Of a stretch of DNA of 64,000 nt, positions 46,326 through 58,800 are shown piece after piece. The notes below the pieces were generated by a model. That model saw nothing but the letters and a program-made list of their open reading frames with translations, was not told the DNA's origin and made no database searches. The stretch comes from Chiridota heheva (Eukaryota; Echinodermata; Holothuroidea; Apodida; Chiridotidae). The stretch's first letter is position 1, and each line of letters begins with the position of its first letter. A program made the position numbers and the translations under genes. The stretch covers positions 1-64,000 of the forward strand of contig JAIGNY010001844.1 of NCBI GenBank assembly GCA_020152595.1, in the 5' to 3' direction.

Positions 46326-47947
46326 TTGACAGCACCAAATTATACCTACATAAGTTTTTGAATTCCTAAAAGTATTTTTATTTTCCAATAAAAGTTTTCC
46401 AATTTAAAAAGAAAAGTTTGCAACTATTGAAAATTTCTTTGGTAAGTGGTAAGCTGTAATGGTAAGCTTTAAATCACCATGATTTCGGATGCAAAATAAA
46501 CAGAAGCAGGTAAAGTGGGCCCACTGCAGCTATTAATTGATTTTGAACCAGAAGAAATCCATTATGACCATACAGTATGTTCCAAAAACCCAAATCTGAA
46601 AAACAATTAAAAGAGAAAACCTATTACAGAACTTTTGTTCATTGCTGAAATAATCTTACTCTTATCCAATATTAAACTCACCTACATGTGAATAAGTCAG
46701 TCACCACACCCAAATCTTTTGATGACAACCACAATGTCAAGTTATAACAAGTCAAATCAATCTCAAGAAACAATTCTCTGTTCAACATCAATGTCACCAT
46801 TTTCTCTACTTCCACTAAAACATCTCTGACACTGTCAGGTTAAGGGAAATAAAAGAACACAAACCCTTGAACTACACTGTCCAGATTGATATCAATCCCA
46901 CACATAAAGCTATCCAACAATGTATGAGCATCCATGTTATGACAATTATGATCATGTCTGTCAAGATAAGGCTGTAACTAACAGCAAACCTCACAATTGC
47001 ATCCTGACCTTGTAACCTTTCACCCACAGAGCGATCCTTCTTGATCCATACATTGCCAGTCTTTCACTCTGTGATTGGCTGAAGTTTAGACATGATTGTT
47101 TCTTCATGCTTGTTTTGTCTAAATTTTTCTGACTGATTTATCACTTTGAATTTTTCTGGAATACTTGACAAGAACTGCCCTTTCATTCTTGTATGTCACT
47201 GTCTGGACTGCACAAATTTGATGTACAAAAAATATGCATGTGCCAAAAGCATGTGATGAAGAAAGAGGTAGAATATGCATGTATGGAAATACACAGGAAG
47301 GGTGAAAGCTAAATCTAAGTGATCCTATCAGTTGGGCTATGGTTTTTGTTCTGAAATTGTCACAATAGAGCTTTTCAAATTGGTTTTAGCTGCACATAAT
47401 TACTCCAAAACTTTGACCAATCAACTGCTAGGGGAATTTTGCCTGTTGTTACCCAACCAATCAGCTGCAGTTACTGGAATTAAATTGTAAGCAGTGATGT
47501 GCATGCGTATTACCATCAAACGCTCATATGAAATAGCATTTTTAAGCATTTTTTTTTTTATTCGCATATTCCAATACTATGCGTGAATTGTGCAGAAGGC
47601 CAAGAATCCCCCAGTATTTGATTGGTCCATAAGATACCCCCAGTAAACAATTGTCATGTGGATTTAGGCCATATGACATTGACATTATTTACTGTAGTTT
47701 CCAGAAATTGCCCATTCAAATTTGAAAAGGTTGATGATAACAAAAAGTTTATAAGTAATATTTTTATCACATAAATAAACTCAGTCTTAAGTCAATGGTA
47801 CTTGCATGGCAACTGTAAAGTCACAGTAAGTCAATCAATGACCATTGTCAGTTATTCTAATTCTTTGATACAAATGCAACATCTTGTTCCTTATTATCTA
47901 GTTATTTTAAACCTTTGAAGTCAGACCTGTGATACTTGGAAGATTAT
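46326..47947. other. long unannotated AT-rich stretch
   Basis: No gene or defined repeat supported. Confidence 0.4.
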
Positions 47948-49595
47948 TATCTCATCACCCACATATATGTGGAGATGAGATATTGTAGTCACTTTGCTGT
48001 ATAGGCAAATAACTGCCTATACATTCTATACTACATAACTACCCCCCCCCCCCTTCATATTAGGGGGATATAGTGGGGCCCACCAGGAAGTCTCATATTA
48101 GTTTTTGGACAGGACAAAATTTGATGATTTTTGCATCTGTCCGTGTGTTAGTGCGTGCCTGTGTGTGCGTGTGCGTGAGTGCGTGTGTTAGTGCATGCGT
48201 GTGTGTTAGTGAGTGCGTATGCAACAATTAATTTTGTGTCGCTTATAACTCAAAAACTGTAATACACACATAAACCTAAATTGGTAGACATAACCCTGGC
48301 CCGGAACTTTTGTCCACAAGATTTTAGGGTACAAAGGTCAAAGGAAATATGTTTTGGGTGATGGCTGTACCTTTTGAAGGAATTACTTGGTATCTTTACA
48401 AATTGCATAGGTGAGTAGGGTTTATTATTCTAACAAAAAATTAAAATAAATGGAGGTCAAAGGTCAAATAAAAGCTTTTTATGCAAAATTTTGCACCATT
48501 TTAAACTAAAAAAGTACAAGACCAACACCATGTTGTACCATGATACCTTGGTACATAAATTTGTATCCTGTAGACTCTGGGGTCAAAAGGCTTAAGAGCT
48601 ATTGACCACTTTTCCCTATAGTTATGGAATGGTAAGTGTATAAAAAGGTCAAAGAGCTATTGACCACTTTTCCCTATAGTTATGGAATGGTAAGTGTGCC
48701 TTGAGCATGAATGGTGCCATACAGTAGGGTACGATAAATGTGAAAAATTTCAGAAGTTGTTTCAGTGATTAGGGTCAAAGGTTAGAGGTCAAATATGTGA
48801 TTTTAGGGAGTATTATGTACTAATTAGTGCATTTTTGTGGCACTTTAAATTGAAAAAGTGCAAAACCTATACAAATCCCATGTTTGTATCATGATACTGT
48901 GGTACAAAACTTGTGTCCCGTAAACTCTGGAATCAAAAGATCAAAGGTCACAAAGCTATAGTGACCCCTTTTAACCATTCCCCCTACATAGTTTTGGAAT
49001 GGTAAGAGTGATCTGAGCATGGGTGGTATCATATAGTGGGGTAAGATTAAATGCCAAAAAATTCAGTTGTTTTGGTAGTTAGGGTCAAAGGTTAAATATG
49101 CAATTTTAGGGGTATTTATGTGGTAATTTGTACTATTTAGTACCACTTTTAACACCAAGAGGGCAATATTTGTACCAACCCTATGTTGTATCCCTACGTT
49201 CTACCATCATACCTTGGTACATGAACTTGTCTCCTGTAAATATGGGGTCAAGTGCTTAAATGCCAGAACTAGTGACCGCTTTAAGTCATTTTCTCCCAAA
49301 TTTTTGGAATGGTAATTAGCAGAATTTTGAAACTCCAAAATGGCAAGACCTACACCCACCTTAAGTTGAATTATGATACCTTGGCACATGAACTTGTGTC
49401 CCATAGGGACATGAACTTGTGTCCTGTAAAATCTGGGGTGACAAGGTCAAATGTCACAGAGCTATAGTGACCCTGTTAACTATTTTTCCCACAATGCTGT
49501 ATGCTTTACAGAGTCCAGTGGAAAGAGTGCACTGTAGCCTTATGGGCCAGGAGGCCTGAAAGAGTGAGGTGAGCTGTATGCCAAAGGTGATGAGA
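47948..49595. repeat. ~1.6-kb element with three or four internal ~350-bp repeats
   Basis: It opens with a hairpin (ctcatcacccacatatatgt then ggagatgag, 47951-47979) and closes with ggtgatgag (about 49584), an inverted copy of its first nine bases. Inside, units repeat a sequence of phrases: aaaaagt.caa.acc.a.acc, then catg.t.gta.catgatacc, tggtacat.aacttgt.tccy, gta.actctggggtcaaa, ggtca..gagctat.gtgacc and atggaatggtaag. Units lie near 48500-48830, 48840-49130, 49150-49320 and 49330-49490. A G/T-rich stretch (48140-48220) and a C-run (48042-48053) lie near the start. No coding potential is evident. Confidence 0.7.
48596..48698. repeat. 59-bp tandem duplication
   Basis: agagctattgaccacttttc then cctatagttatggaatggta is present twice in succession (from about 48595 and 48654) inside the larger element. 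Confidence 0.9.
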
Positions 49596-50378
49596 TCAGC
49601 AACTCTGTGAATTGCTTTCTTGTTTTGTTTATGATCTTATGTAACTCACAATCAATTACGTTTACATTTGCACTTTGTAATGTATTAATGAGTTCAGTAG
49701 TATAAACATTAAAGGAATGAACAAACTACACTGAAAACAATCCTTCCCAGTATCCTGCAAGTGCAGTATGTACAGTATACTTCAATCCCACAATCCTTAT
49801 CAATCAATTATTAATAACCTTTATACATCCATTATTACACACCCTTACAAGAAGAAAAAGACCCATAAAGCCAGAATAACAGACAAAACAATTCACCTCG
49901 TTTGATGACCTCCTTTTATGACTTCAGTTGAAATCACACCACATTTCACCTCACTTTTTATCTTCCAAGATTCAAATTGGAATATCCTTCCAAAGAGCCC
50001 CAAATCAGACTCAGACTGCAACTTTGAGAATAAAACTTTGTTTTATGTACCAGTCTGCCATTTCAACCATTAAAGATCAAGTTTATGCAATTGAGATGCA
50101 ATCCCTGTACAAAGCACAGGAAATACTTCTGTCTCTTGTCTGTACACCTGCACATCTGGTTTGTACAGAAACAATTAAGTTGTGCCCAGTGCTGCATATT
50201 ATGTGTCTGGTGGGATTACCAATTTTCTACTTTTAGACCTCTTCAGAGGTTACATTCTTCAGTGGTATGGAAACCTATAAATCATATCAATACTTGAAAT
50301 AAAAAAAAAAAAAAAGCCTTTGCATGAAATCAAGATATGAATGGAATGCTTACACTTGAAGGATCAGTTCAGTGGTCA
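49596..50378. other. unannotated stretch
   Basis: The plus-strand open frame at 49928-50236 shows no motifs and has AT-biased residue content. Not called. Confidence 0.4.
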
Positions 50379-51191
50379 ACCCATGTGAACTAGTGTATCA
50401 TAATTTGGTCCAGCTGATACATTCATATAGTTTCTGCAGTTTTCACTTCCTGCTCTAATGCAATGGCTCCCTAATGTGCTGCACTGCCACGTATATATAT
50501 ATTAAAGAATTACTTCAGGGGTCAAGCAATTCTATCTTATATGAAAGAAAACTTCATAAGAAACAAAATGGTGAAGAAAAGCATTCAAAAATCGATTTCC
50601 GTTACGGAGATAATTAAGTTTAAAGTTTGGTATCATTTCTTTAGAAATGACTGAAATCAGACTAATTGTGACATCACAGCCTCAGATTCCTCGAAGTCTT
50701 TATGTATTTTAAAGAAAGTTTTTTATTTAATTTTAACACTACTTAATTTCTGTATCCTCAAACTTTCTTCAGGTGGTATATTATAAATACTCTTCTAAGA
50801 TTCAGTTTTTCTACTTTTTTGACATATCCCATGGTTTTTAGGCCACAGAATCAGAGGACAAAAATATGATAGATTGTGATAGACTTTGAGGAATATGACA
50901 TCACAACTACTCTGATTTCAGTCATTTCTAAACAAATGATACCAAACTTTTTAAACTTAAATATCTCCTTAACGGATTAAGATTTTTAAATGCTTTTTTT
51001 CACTATTTTGTTTCTTTTGAAGTTTTCTTTCATATAAGATAGAATTTCTTGACCCTTGAACTAATTCTTTATTACTGTATGTGGCAGTGCAGCCATGGGG
51101 GAGCCATTGCATCAGAGCAGGAAGTGATAAATACAGAAAATATATGAATGTATCAGCTGGACCAAATTAGAGTACACTAATTCACATGGGT
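50379..51191. mobile_element. outer palindrome enclosing the foldback element
   Basis: 50379-50503 (acccatgtgaactagtgta ... ttggtccagctgatacattc ... cttcctgctctaatgcaatg then gctcc) is repeated as its reverse complement at 51077-51191 (ggagccattgcatcagagca then ggaagtg ... gaatgtatcagctggaccaa ... ttcacatgggt). Copy 1 of the inner element at 2058-2645 lacks these flanks, so the outer arms belong to a different palindromic element. Confidence 0.85.
50504..51076. mobile_element. foldback (long-TIR) element, copy 2
   Basis: The ends are taaagaattacttcaggggt then caag on the left and cttgacccttgaactaattc then ttta on the right. Inverted arms of about 200 bp (including aagtttaaagtttggtatca and its complement) surround a core that is the reverse complement of the core of 2058-2645. 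It sits at the centre of the outer palindrome. Confidence 0.88.
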
Positions 51192-51749
51192 CATAGGGCT
51201 ACAAATAGGTATTCCAACAAGTTTGGGGTAATAATTTGGAAAGATCTTCAAATGGCAAATCACAGGACCAAAATGTGATAGGAGAAAGTGACTATTCTGA
51301 TAGCCAAACCTTCAACACTCCTACAAATAATAGAAAGCACTGGCACAGGGTCACAGGGGATTGAAAGTAGCTTGTCAAGATCTAGAACTGATTTTAGCAT
51401 TTTTGTGATCAAGAGGCATATTTCTATAGAGGAATTAAATTAACCACATGTTTTTGCATGAATTAAGTAAAATAGCAAGTCAAAATTATTCCTGAGGCAA
51501 AATCAAAATAGTTACACTGGGCTCATGTCTAACTTGTACAAAGGTCCAGCCTAGCTGCACATAGGCTATTTATTATTCAAGATGTGTTAACTGTCAAAAG
51601 AATTCCCAAAGATGAGCACATTGCTTTTGCAACGGGTGGAATCATAATGGGGGCAGGGGAATATGACGGAATTCTCCCCCTCATGGTAATTTTCCTCCCA
51701 GGTTTCTTTCCACATGAAAACATAAGAAGTTTTCCACCTTTCTTTACCC
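51192..51749. other. unannotated stretch
   Basis: Nothing supportable. An open frame from 51584 runs into the next repeat. Confidence 0.4.
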
Positions 51750-52112
51750 CGTGCAATTACGCCCAATCCTCGCTACAAATTTTCACTCCTTTTACCTGCA
51801 AGAACCTCCATTTCGGCAGGTGTGACTTTTAGACTCTGCTAGAAGCAATTAAGAAACCAACCACAGAGAGTTCAGTGATTTTATACCTCAGTATTTACAC
51901 TCCTTATTGTGTATATGCACACAATGGAGCTCATTTTGAATAACCAGGTATTGTGGATTTGGTTACTGCAGGGCCAAGTCAAGCATGTAATGTGGGGTTG
52001 AGGGTTCATTTGGACTTGAAAGGATGTTTTCATCAATTGAGTTAAAAAAACTGGAGAGTTTGGATGCATTGGACTAAAAATTTGTATCCAGAGTTATTCA
52101 TTGTGTGGAAAA
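51750..52112. repeat. dispersed ~365-bp repeat, copy 1
   Basis: It matches 63182-63543 (attacgcccaat, cctgcaagaacctccatttc, ggtattgtggatttggttac then tgcagggcca, gagtttggatgcattggact). Same orientation. No coding family is recognised, although an open frame enters each copy and ends in a FTCKNLHFGG/R-type sequence. Confidence 0.85.
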
Positions 52113-53139
52113 AAAAAAATTCTCCTACCCCGCCTCTCAGCAAACAAAAAAAATTATTTTAATTTTAATGATCTTAATCAAACTTCAAATTAACATATTC
52201 TCATCACACATGCCCCCATTTATCAAGATCACATTCAGAAACTGCTCAAAATCCATTTGACCTTATAATATGATATATTTTTTCTTCAAAACAATTGGTA
52301 ATCTATCTTGTTATTATCAAACTTGAGGCTGAAAAAAGTGACCTTGTTATGATACATAGACTCTGTTTGTATTGCATGTCCAATAAAAGGTACCATATTT
52401 TGAATAAGGGCACCTATAACTTACAGCTACAGTAAATGCACAGGAAACACTCACTGGCTTTCAAAATATAATAATAAATAAAACACTTATCATTGACAAA
52501 TATAACATAAAAAAACACTTATCATTGACCAAGAAATGATACAGCAGACACACGGAAACTATATTCTACATGATGAGTGTCTGAGCAGCAAATTGTGCAA
52601 GTTATAAAAAAAACATTACATTTTTTTTTTATCAAGAACTGTGTTCATGATGTCCTTTTTAGAGGAAAATATGAACAAAATATCTGCTCCTGTCATCCCA
52701 TGTAACTTATAATGTAATGATAGTTTATTAGTGTAATTAATTTTAAAGTATGTTAGATTGCTATAAAAGATGTGAATTTAAAGGAAATTTCATAGAATTT
52801 GGGGAAAAGTCAGACTTTATGTTTTCTTTCAATTATATGAGGTGTCAAAACTCAACTTTTAAACAGTAACAGTTTCAAGTCAGGCTATGATTACTGTAGG
52901 CATAGAGTTATATCATCTTCCTTTGCTCACTAATTATTGTGAGTGCTATTCTGTGAGTCCATCATGCATTGCTTTGTTTATTTAATAACTATATTTAGAA
53001 TTTACATCAATGCACTAAATACAATGGTTGTTATGGAATCATCAAGAAAATGGTTTATAAACTGCAGTAATAAAATGGAGATTATCTTGTTTTACCAATG
53101 AAGCAAACTAAATACAAGATTAGGGGAGTTGCAAGCATA
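52113..53139. other. unannotated AT-rich stretch
   Basis: It carries a small direct repeat of aacacttatcattgac (about 52482 and 52514). Nothing else recognised. Confidence 0.4.
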
Positions 53140-53945
53140 AACTTATGATTTACACTGAAGTCATTGCATGAATCCTTCTACTGAAGAAATTGACTAAACA
53201 AGACGAAAGTGCAACTCAAATATTATAGATGTTTGTTTGTTTGATGAGAGCTTTAACAGCACCATGACAGCAGGGGCCAAATTGTGCCTGAGAGGTTAGA
53301 TCATTTCAGATGTAGGAAGAAAAGAAAATAGAAGGAGACTGAGAGAAACAAGGGGACTAAAAGCCAGGAATCTGGACCGAGAGAGGAAGTGCATGGGTAC
53401 AAAAAAGGGGCAAAAGTAGAGAGAAGGGGTGGAGAGGACTAAATATGGTTGTAGAAGGAAGCATGATGAAGGAGATAATTTTAACCGGAGGGTTTTTTGG
53501 AAGAGCTCAGCTATTGAGTTGTGGGGAGGGGGGGGGGAGTTGGAACCATAAACTTATGATTTACACTCAAGTCATTGTATGAATCCTTCTACTGTAGAAG
53601 TTGACTAAACAAGACGAAAGTGCAACTCAAATATTATAGATGTTTGTTTGTTTGATGAGAGCTTAACAGCACCATGACAGCAGGGGTCAAATTGTTCCTG
53701 AGAGGTTAGATCATTCCAGAGGTAGAAGGAAAAGAAAATAGGGGGAGACTGAGAGAAACAAGGGGACTAAAAGCCAGGAATCTGGGATCGAGAGAGGAAG
53801 TGCATGGGTACAAAAAAGGGGCAAAAGTAGAGAGAAGGGGTGGAGAGGACTAAATATGGTTGTAGAAGGAAGCATGATGAAGGAGATAATTTTAAGCGGA
53901 GGGTTGTATGAAAGAGCTCAGCTATTGAGTTGTGGGGGAGGGGGG
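53140..53945. repeat. ~405-bp tandem duplication spanning the LINE 3' junction
   Basis: Copies at about 53140-53548 and 53549-53945 are nearly identical (aacttatgatttacact.aa, gaagtgcatgggtacaaaaa then aggggcaaaagtagagagaa, catgatgaaggagataattt). Each holds about 90 bp of flanking DNA plus about 320 bp of the 3' part of the minus-strand LINE, including its caaacaaacaaac tail, so the duplication is younger than the insertion. Confidence 0.93.
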
Positions 53946-56900
53946 GGAAGCTCAGGGAAGGTTGTACAGGGGGCAGGAAAGGAGGACATGGTGGACTGAG
54001 GGTGCAATGGCAAATGTTGCTGAGGGGGGGGGCCAATACGGAGGTGGGAGTGAGTGAAGTGGGGGTGACCTATTTTAAGGTGGGTAATGTGGACTTTGTC
54101 GACAAGAGAGAGATTGTGGATGGTGGGTTTGATCGGAATGATGGGCTGGATAACGTGGAGTTTGTTATCAATTTGGGAGTCCCATAAGGTTTGTCAGTGA
54201 TCACAAATAAGGGAAGCAATAAGCAGTTTGATGTCAGAAAGAGTTTTGAGAAATGGGGTAGGGAGAGGTTGAGGGCAAGCTTTGGGTGCATCAGCCCTGT
54301 CATTGCCGAGGATGCCAACATGGCTGAGTATCCAGAAGAAAAGAAAAGAAGACTTTTTCTGCAAGAAGAAGGGGGGGGGGGAGGGAGGAGTTTACAGAAA
54401 AGGAGGTGGGACGTGGGGTTATCCCATTTAAGATTAAGTAAAGAAGTAAGGACAGACTTGGGAGTCTGAGAAGATGGCAGAGTGGCTGAGCGGGGAGTAT
54501 TCAATAAAGTTGAGGGTGAGTAGAATGGCCTTGGCCTTGGCCGAGAAGATGGAAGAGTAGTAAGAGTAGTTGAAAAGCCTGCCACCGAGGTGATGTCTTG
54601 GATGACCGCAGCAGCAGCTGTTTTGTCACCTTCCTTGGAGCATGGAGATACTATTTGGAGCCATCAGTGTAGATGGAGATGTAGTTTCAGAGTTGTGTCT
54701 TTGATTTGGTTGTGGAGGTTGATGAAGAGGTTGGGATGGGTTTGGGTTTTGTGAAGGTTGGAGGTGCCCAGGTGGACAGAAGAGAATGGGTGGCCCGGGA
54801 GGAAAAGTGGGTCAGGAGAAGGTGACAAGAGTGGCAGAGCTGATGCCGAAATGGTGGAGGTCAGGTTTGATGCATACTCTGAAGGGAGGGGATAGGGTTT
54901 AAGTCCTAACAAAGAGGGTGGAGAAATTGTGTAAGAGGTTGGAAAATGTTGTTTTTCTTGTTTTAATCGTATCATACCAAAAAAGTATGTTTTCAGCATA
55001 TTTAGCTTTTTTTACTTGCATGTTGCTTCTTCATGTGGGCTTTGAAATAAGTATTTCTCCTTGCCTATGGTTTGCCATTTGTGTTTTCTCAAGTTTCCAA
55101 GAAATGTGCTGCAAGTGTATTTTTTCAGCTCTATGCCATTTCTAAACTGAAATAATGTATTTTCCATCATCTTGTGTTAATTGCTAATTTTTATTTGTTA
55201 AGACTTTGAAATTCTGACTCAAATGATACTTGGTCCCTTTAACTTACTCACTATTACTTTAATAAATATATTATTTTGATACATTCCTCAGTTTCCACTT
55301 TCCTTTGCGTATTCAGTTACATCCAAGGCGGTCATTTTCTCTCATTAGTTTAATTGGTGGTTCTGGTTATTTCTCCTTCTTGTTTTCATCTGTCAATCAA
55401 AGTCTGGACAGAAGAAAAGTTTCCTTTGTCTTAGAGTATTATGGGATAGCCAAATGTAATATTATGGGATAGGCCACATGTTCTGGTCAGAAGTAATTTT
55501 AGATTTTAAGGGGAGACACTTTCAGGAGGCTGGTCAGTGCAGTAGTGTAACAATGTAGCTGAGAATTATCTTTGGAAAAACTGTACATAGTGTATATACA
55601 TCTTAAGCTGTAAAAAATGTAGTTTAGTTTTGATGCACCACAAATATTACTCTTTTGTTTTCTCCTATCTTGTGATTATGTTATCTCTTCATCTTCTTCG
55701 TTTTTGTGTAAAATTCACCAATATTTGTAGTCATCATACTACGAGTACTGGCTCATCCTAAAAATGTGTCAGCTGTTGCAAAACCCCACAGCGAGAGCAT
55801 TTCCATCAGCTCACAATTGGGGTACCTATTGAGGTTGTAAACAGGGTTCTGGGTGTTGGTGAGGTGGAGGATCAGGTATAAACTACTAAATTATCATGAA
55901 CTTATTTGTTAATGCACACAAGCCATTGCTAATTTGCTATGATACCATTCATAATTTGTACTCTACTGAATTTGATCCATTTGGCTCTGAAAGCATGGGG
56001 AAGGCTTAGCTTTCTACACCTTAGTAAAAAGGGGGGTTTGTTGGTTTTAATGTGAAGGCTGGTGATGGGGGAGGTCCTGTAGGCACCCAAACAAAGCCTG
56101 AGGGCTTCATTTTGGATGGTGTTGATGTAGTTGAGGTAAGAGTTGTGAGCGGCACACTAGACAATATTGGCATAGTCGAGCTTGGCACGAATGGTGAGCC
56201 TAAAGACTTTGAGGAGAGCATGGGAATTCGCACCCAAAGTAGTGTTGGAAAGGAGGCGGAGAATGTTAAGGGGGCTGTTGCATTTGTTCACGTTGGTACA
56301 TTATGTGTTGCTTCTAGGAGAGCTTGCGGTCGAGGGTTAAACCCAGGAACTTAGTGTGGTCAACTTTAGGGATGCGATTGCCATTGAGCACGAGGTTTGG
56401 GTTGGGGTGAAGGTTGTTGAAATGACAGAAGTGCATGCAGACTGTCTTTGTCTTGGAGAATTTAAAACCTTTATTGCTGCACCAATCTTGTAGCCAATTG
56501 AGGCTGAGTTGGAGCCAGTTTTCAACAAAAGGAAAGCTACAGTATGGGAGGAGTAGAAGATGGTGAAGTCGTCGACGTAGAGGAGACCTTTTATGTTGGG
56601 GCCAAGGTTGTCCGCGATGTTGTTAATGCTCAGGTTGAAGAGAGTGGGGGAGCGGATGCTGCTTTAGAAAACGCCCTCTTCTTGGGGTAGGGGTTGGAGA
56701 GGGTGTGGCCAATACGAACTTAGAAGTGCCTGGGTGAGAGGAAGTTTGAATAAAGATGGGGAGGCCAATGGTGTGAAGCTTGCGGGTAATGCCGTATTTT
56801 TAAGTAGTGTTAAAAGCTTTCTTGAGGTCAAAAAAATTTGCAATGAGGTGTTCCTTTTTTGTAAAGGATTCCTAGATAGCGGTGTCGAGCATAATTAACT

Positions 56901-57196
56901 GGTCCAGGGTATTGTAACGTTTTCAGAAGCAACTTAAGTGAGGGGAGGGGAGGGAGGATTCTGTTGGTCTCAAAGAACCAGTTTAGTCCTCTCCACAATT
57001 TTACAGTGACAGCAGGTAAGTGCGATGGGGTGGTAGCTGGAGGGGTTGGTGCTGTCCTTCCCTAGTTTCGAGACAAGGGTGATGATAGCTGTCCTCCAGA
57101 TAAGGGGAAAGGAGTGTGAGGACCAAATGTGCTTGAGGATGTGAGTAGGGTAGCGGTGGCCTAGTTGGGGAGGTGTTTCAGGAATTGGTAGGGGAT
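53229..57196 (-). pseudogene. decayed I/Jockey-group LINE with reverse transcriptase and RNase H
   Basis: Read on the minus strand from about 57196, shifting frames show reverse-transcriptase motifs. First FPLIWRTAIITLVSKLGKDS and SSYHPIALTCCHCKIVER (57130-56990), then the catalytic YVDD box (complement of 56568-56579) in LLYVDDFTIFY. Thumb-type sequence ARAKLDYANIV-like and NEALRLCLGAYRTSPI follows (56190-56060). After an AT-rich interruption (about 55000-55790) comes RNase H: GSKEGDK-like, AKAILL.LNFIEYSPLSHSA then IFSDSQ, and SHVGILGNDRAD (54640-54290). The C-terminal ITHLKIGHPHFTHSHL motif is at about 54085-54035. The (CAAA)n tail ends at 53229, and near copies of that tail lie at 53642, 43755 and 22691. 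Many stops and shifts show it is inactive. Confidence 0.82.
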
Positions 57197-58499
57197 AATA
57201 ATTATGCTAAAGATTCTTTGAGCTTTTGAAGAGCTTTGTATATGAACCTGGCTAAATTTAAACTTAAAGATTTGCTTGTGATTCTTAGAAATGTTTCAAA
57301 CGAAGCACATGAGTGGTGGTGATACAAGCGCTGTGGAATGAAAACTTTACGAATGTCCCCATAGAAGGAGATATTTGCCGACCTCCTGACCCTCTTCCAG
57401 AAAGTTAAGTCAAAATGTAAATATAACTCGGTGGAGGAAGCAATAGGCTTTCTGCCTGTATCAAATTTGTGTGGGGCCAGTGATGATTAATGGCAATACT
57501 TTGCGATTGAAGTGGGTCAAGAATCTCAGATATTTTCAAGCATGTCAAGTGTTGATCTAACACGATTGTGTAAAGGCCGAGCTCGTATGACAAAAGCATA
57601 GTTTACGTAACTTTCCAGGCATTTCAATCATAGATTTAAGACTCAGTATGACATTTTAGCATAGGAATTATTGTACATGTAGGGGCTAGTAACATTATAG
57701 AACCTATTGTTAATAGTGTGCTAGAGCTAATGCAGGCCTTCTGCCTATAACTTATAATTAATTCAATAAGGCCTATATTAGGGCCTACTCTTTTATGTAA
57801 AGTATTAGATTTGTAATGACTGAATAATCTAAGCTGTTATTGTTTAGATGTGTTTTGAGTAGTGGAGTTTGTATATAAGAATATTATTTAAGAATATTAG
57901 CTGAAGAAACATTAATCCATGAAGAGTATGAAGGACGTGCATGCATGTTAGTATTCACTTTGTTTAGAATGACAGAAATTGAAGAAGAAAAAAAAACAAT
58001 ATCAAATATCGAGAAATCAATTGTTTTCATATTTTTTTTTTTGCTCATGACTTACATATCTTGTTTTCTGTTACAATTCCTCGTTTATTTTGAAACTATG
58101 TATATGGAAGTCATGAGAAAACATACCCTGACATAAGAAAGACCCATCCAAGTGGACCTCAACAAAAAGACCCATCAAGCGGACCTCAACGGGGTGTCAA
58201 CTGCTATGACAAGAAACAAATTTCATTTGCTGCAGTATATTTACTAACCAGAGTGAGTAATTTGTGTATATTTTGTTGCTTGTTTAGGTGTTAAAGATTT
58301 TTGCCTGAAGCTATAAGCCGCAATCACAACAACCAAAGAAAAATTGTATTTGATTCCGCCTGACATGAATAATGATGAAGTCAACAACTCAACATTCTAT
58401 GGGATCCTGTATTATCCTTGCTTTTATCAACAGGATCATACCAAGTTTGATTTCAATTTGACCTGGGTTTGTAGAATATGAACATCAACAGAATTTCAC
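57197..58499. other. unannotated AT-rich stretch
   Basis: A 28-bp imperfect direct repeat (agacccatc.aagtggacctc-like) lies at 58139-58190. Nothing else recognised. Confidence 0.4.
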
Positions 58500-58800
58500 A
58501 GTTAGTCCCGCCTTCTCATTAATATTTATGACATCAGCATCAAAAACAAGAGGGATTATCTACAGACAACGACACATCCATATACCACGTATGACATAAA
58601 TCCACCACACGGTTCTTGAGATATCGTGTTTAAAATCTTGTTAACATAATTCTACATTTATTCATGACATCAGCATGCACCAAAAACAATAGGGCTCATC
58701 TACAGACCATGACACATCCACATACTGAGTATGACATAAATCCACCACATGATTCTTGAGATATCGTGTTTATAAGCTTCTGTCACAGGCACACATACAC
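58500..58800. mobile_element. partial ~150-bp-unit dispersed repeat, copy 3
   Basis: Two units with cccgccttctcattaatatt, gacatcagcatcaaaaacaa, atctacagac..., ...tgacataaatccaccaca and ttcttgagatatcgtgttta, plus gtcacaggcacacatacac. These match the units in 9131-10330 and 61605-63100. Confidence 0.75.

Noticed and set aside
54191..54469. Plus-strand frame of 92 residues and the overlapping 171-residue minus-strand frame
   Set aside because: Both lie over the minus-strand LINE RNase H region. The true frame shifts within it, and these are shadows or partial readings.
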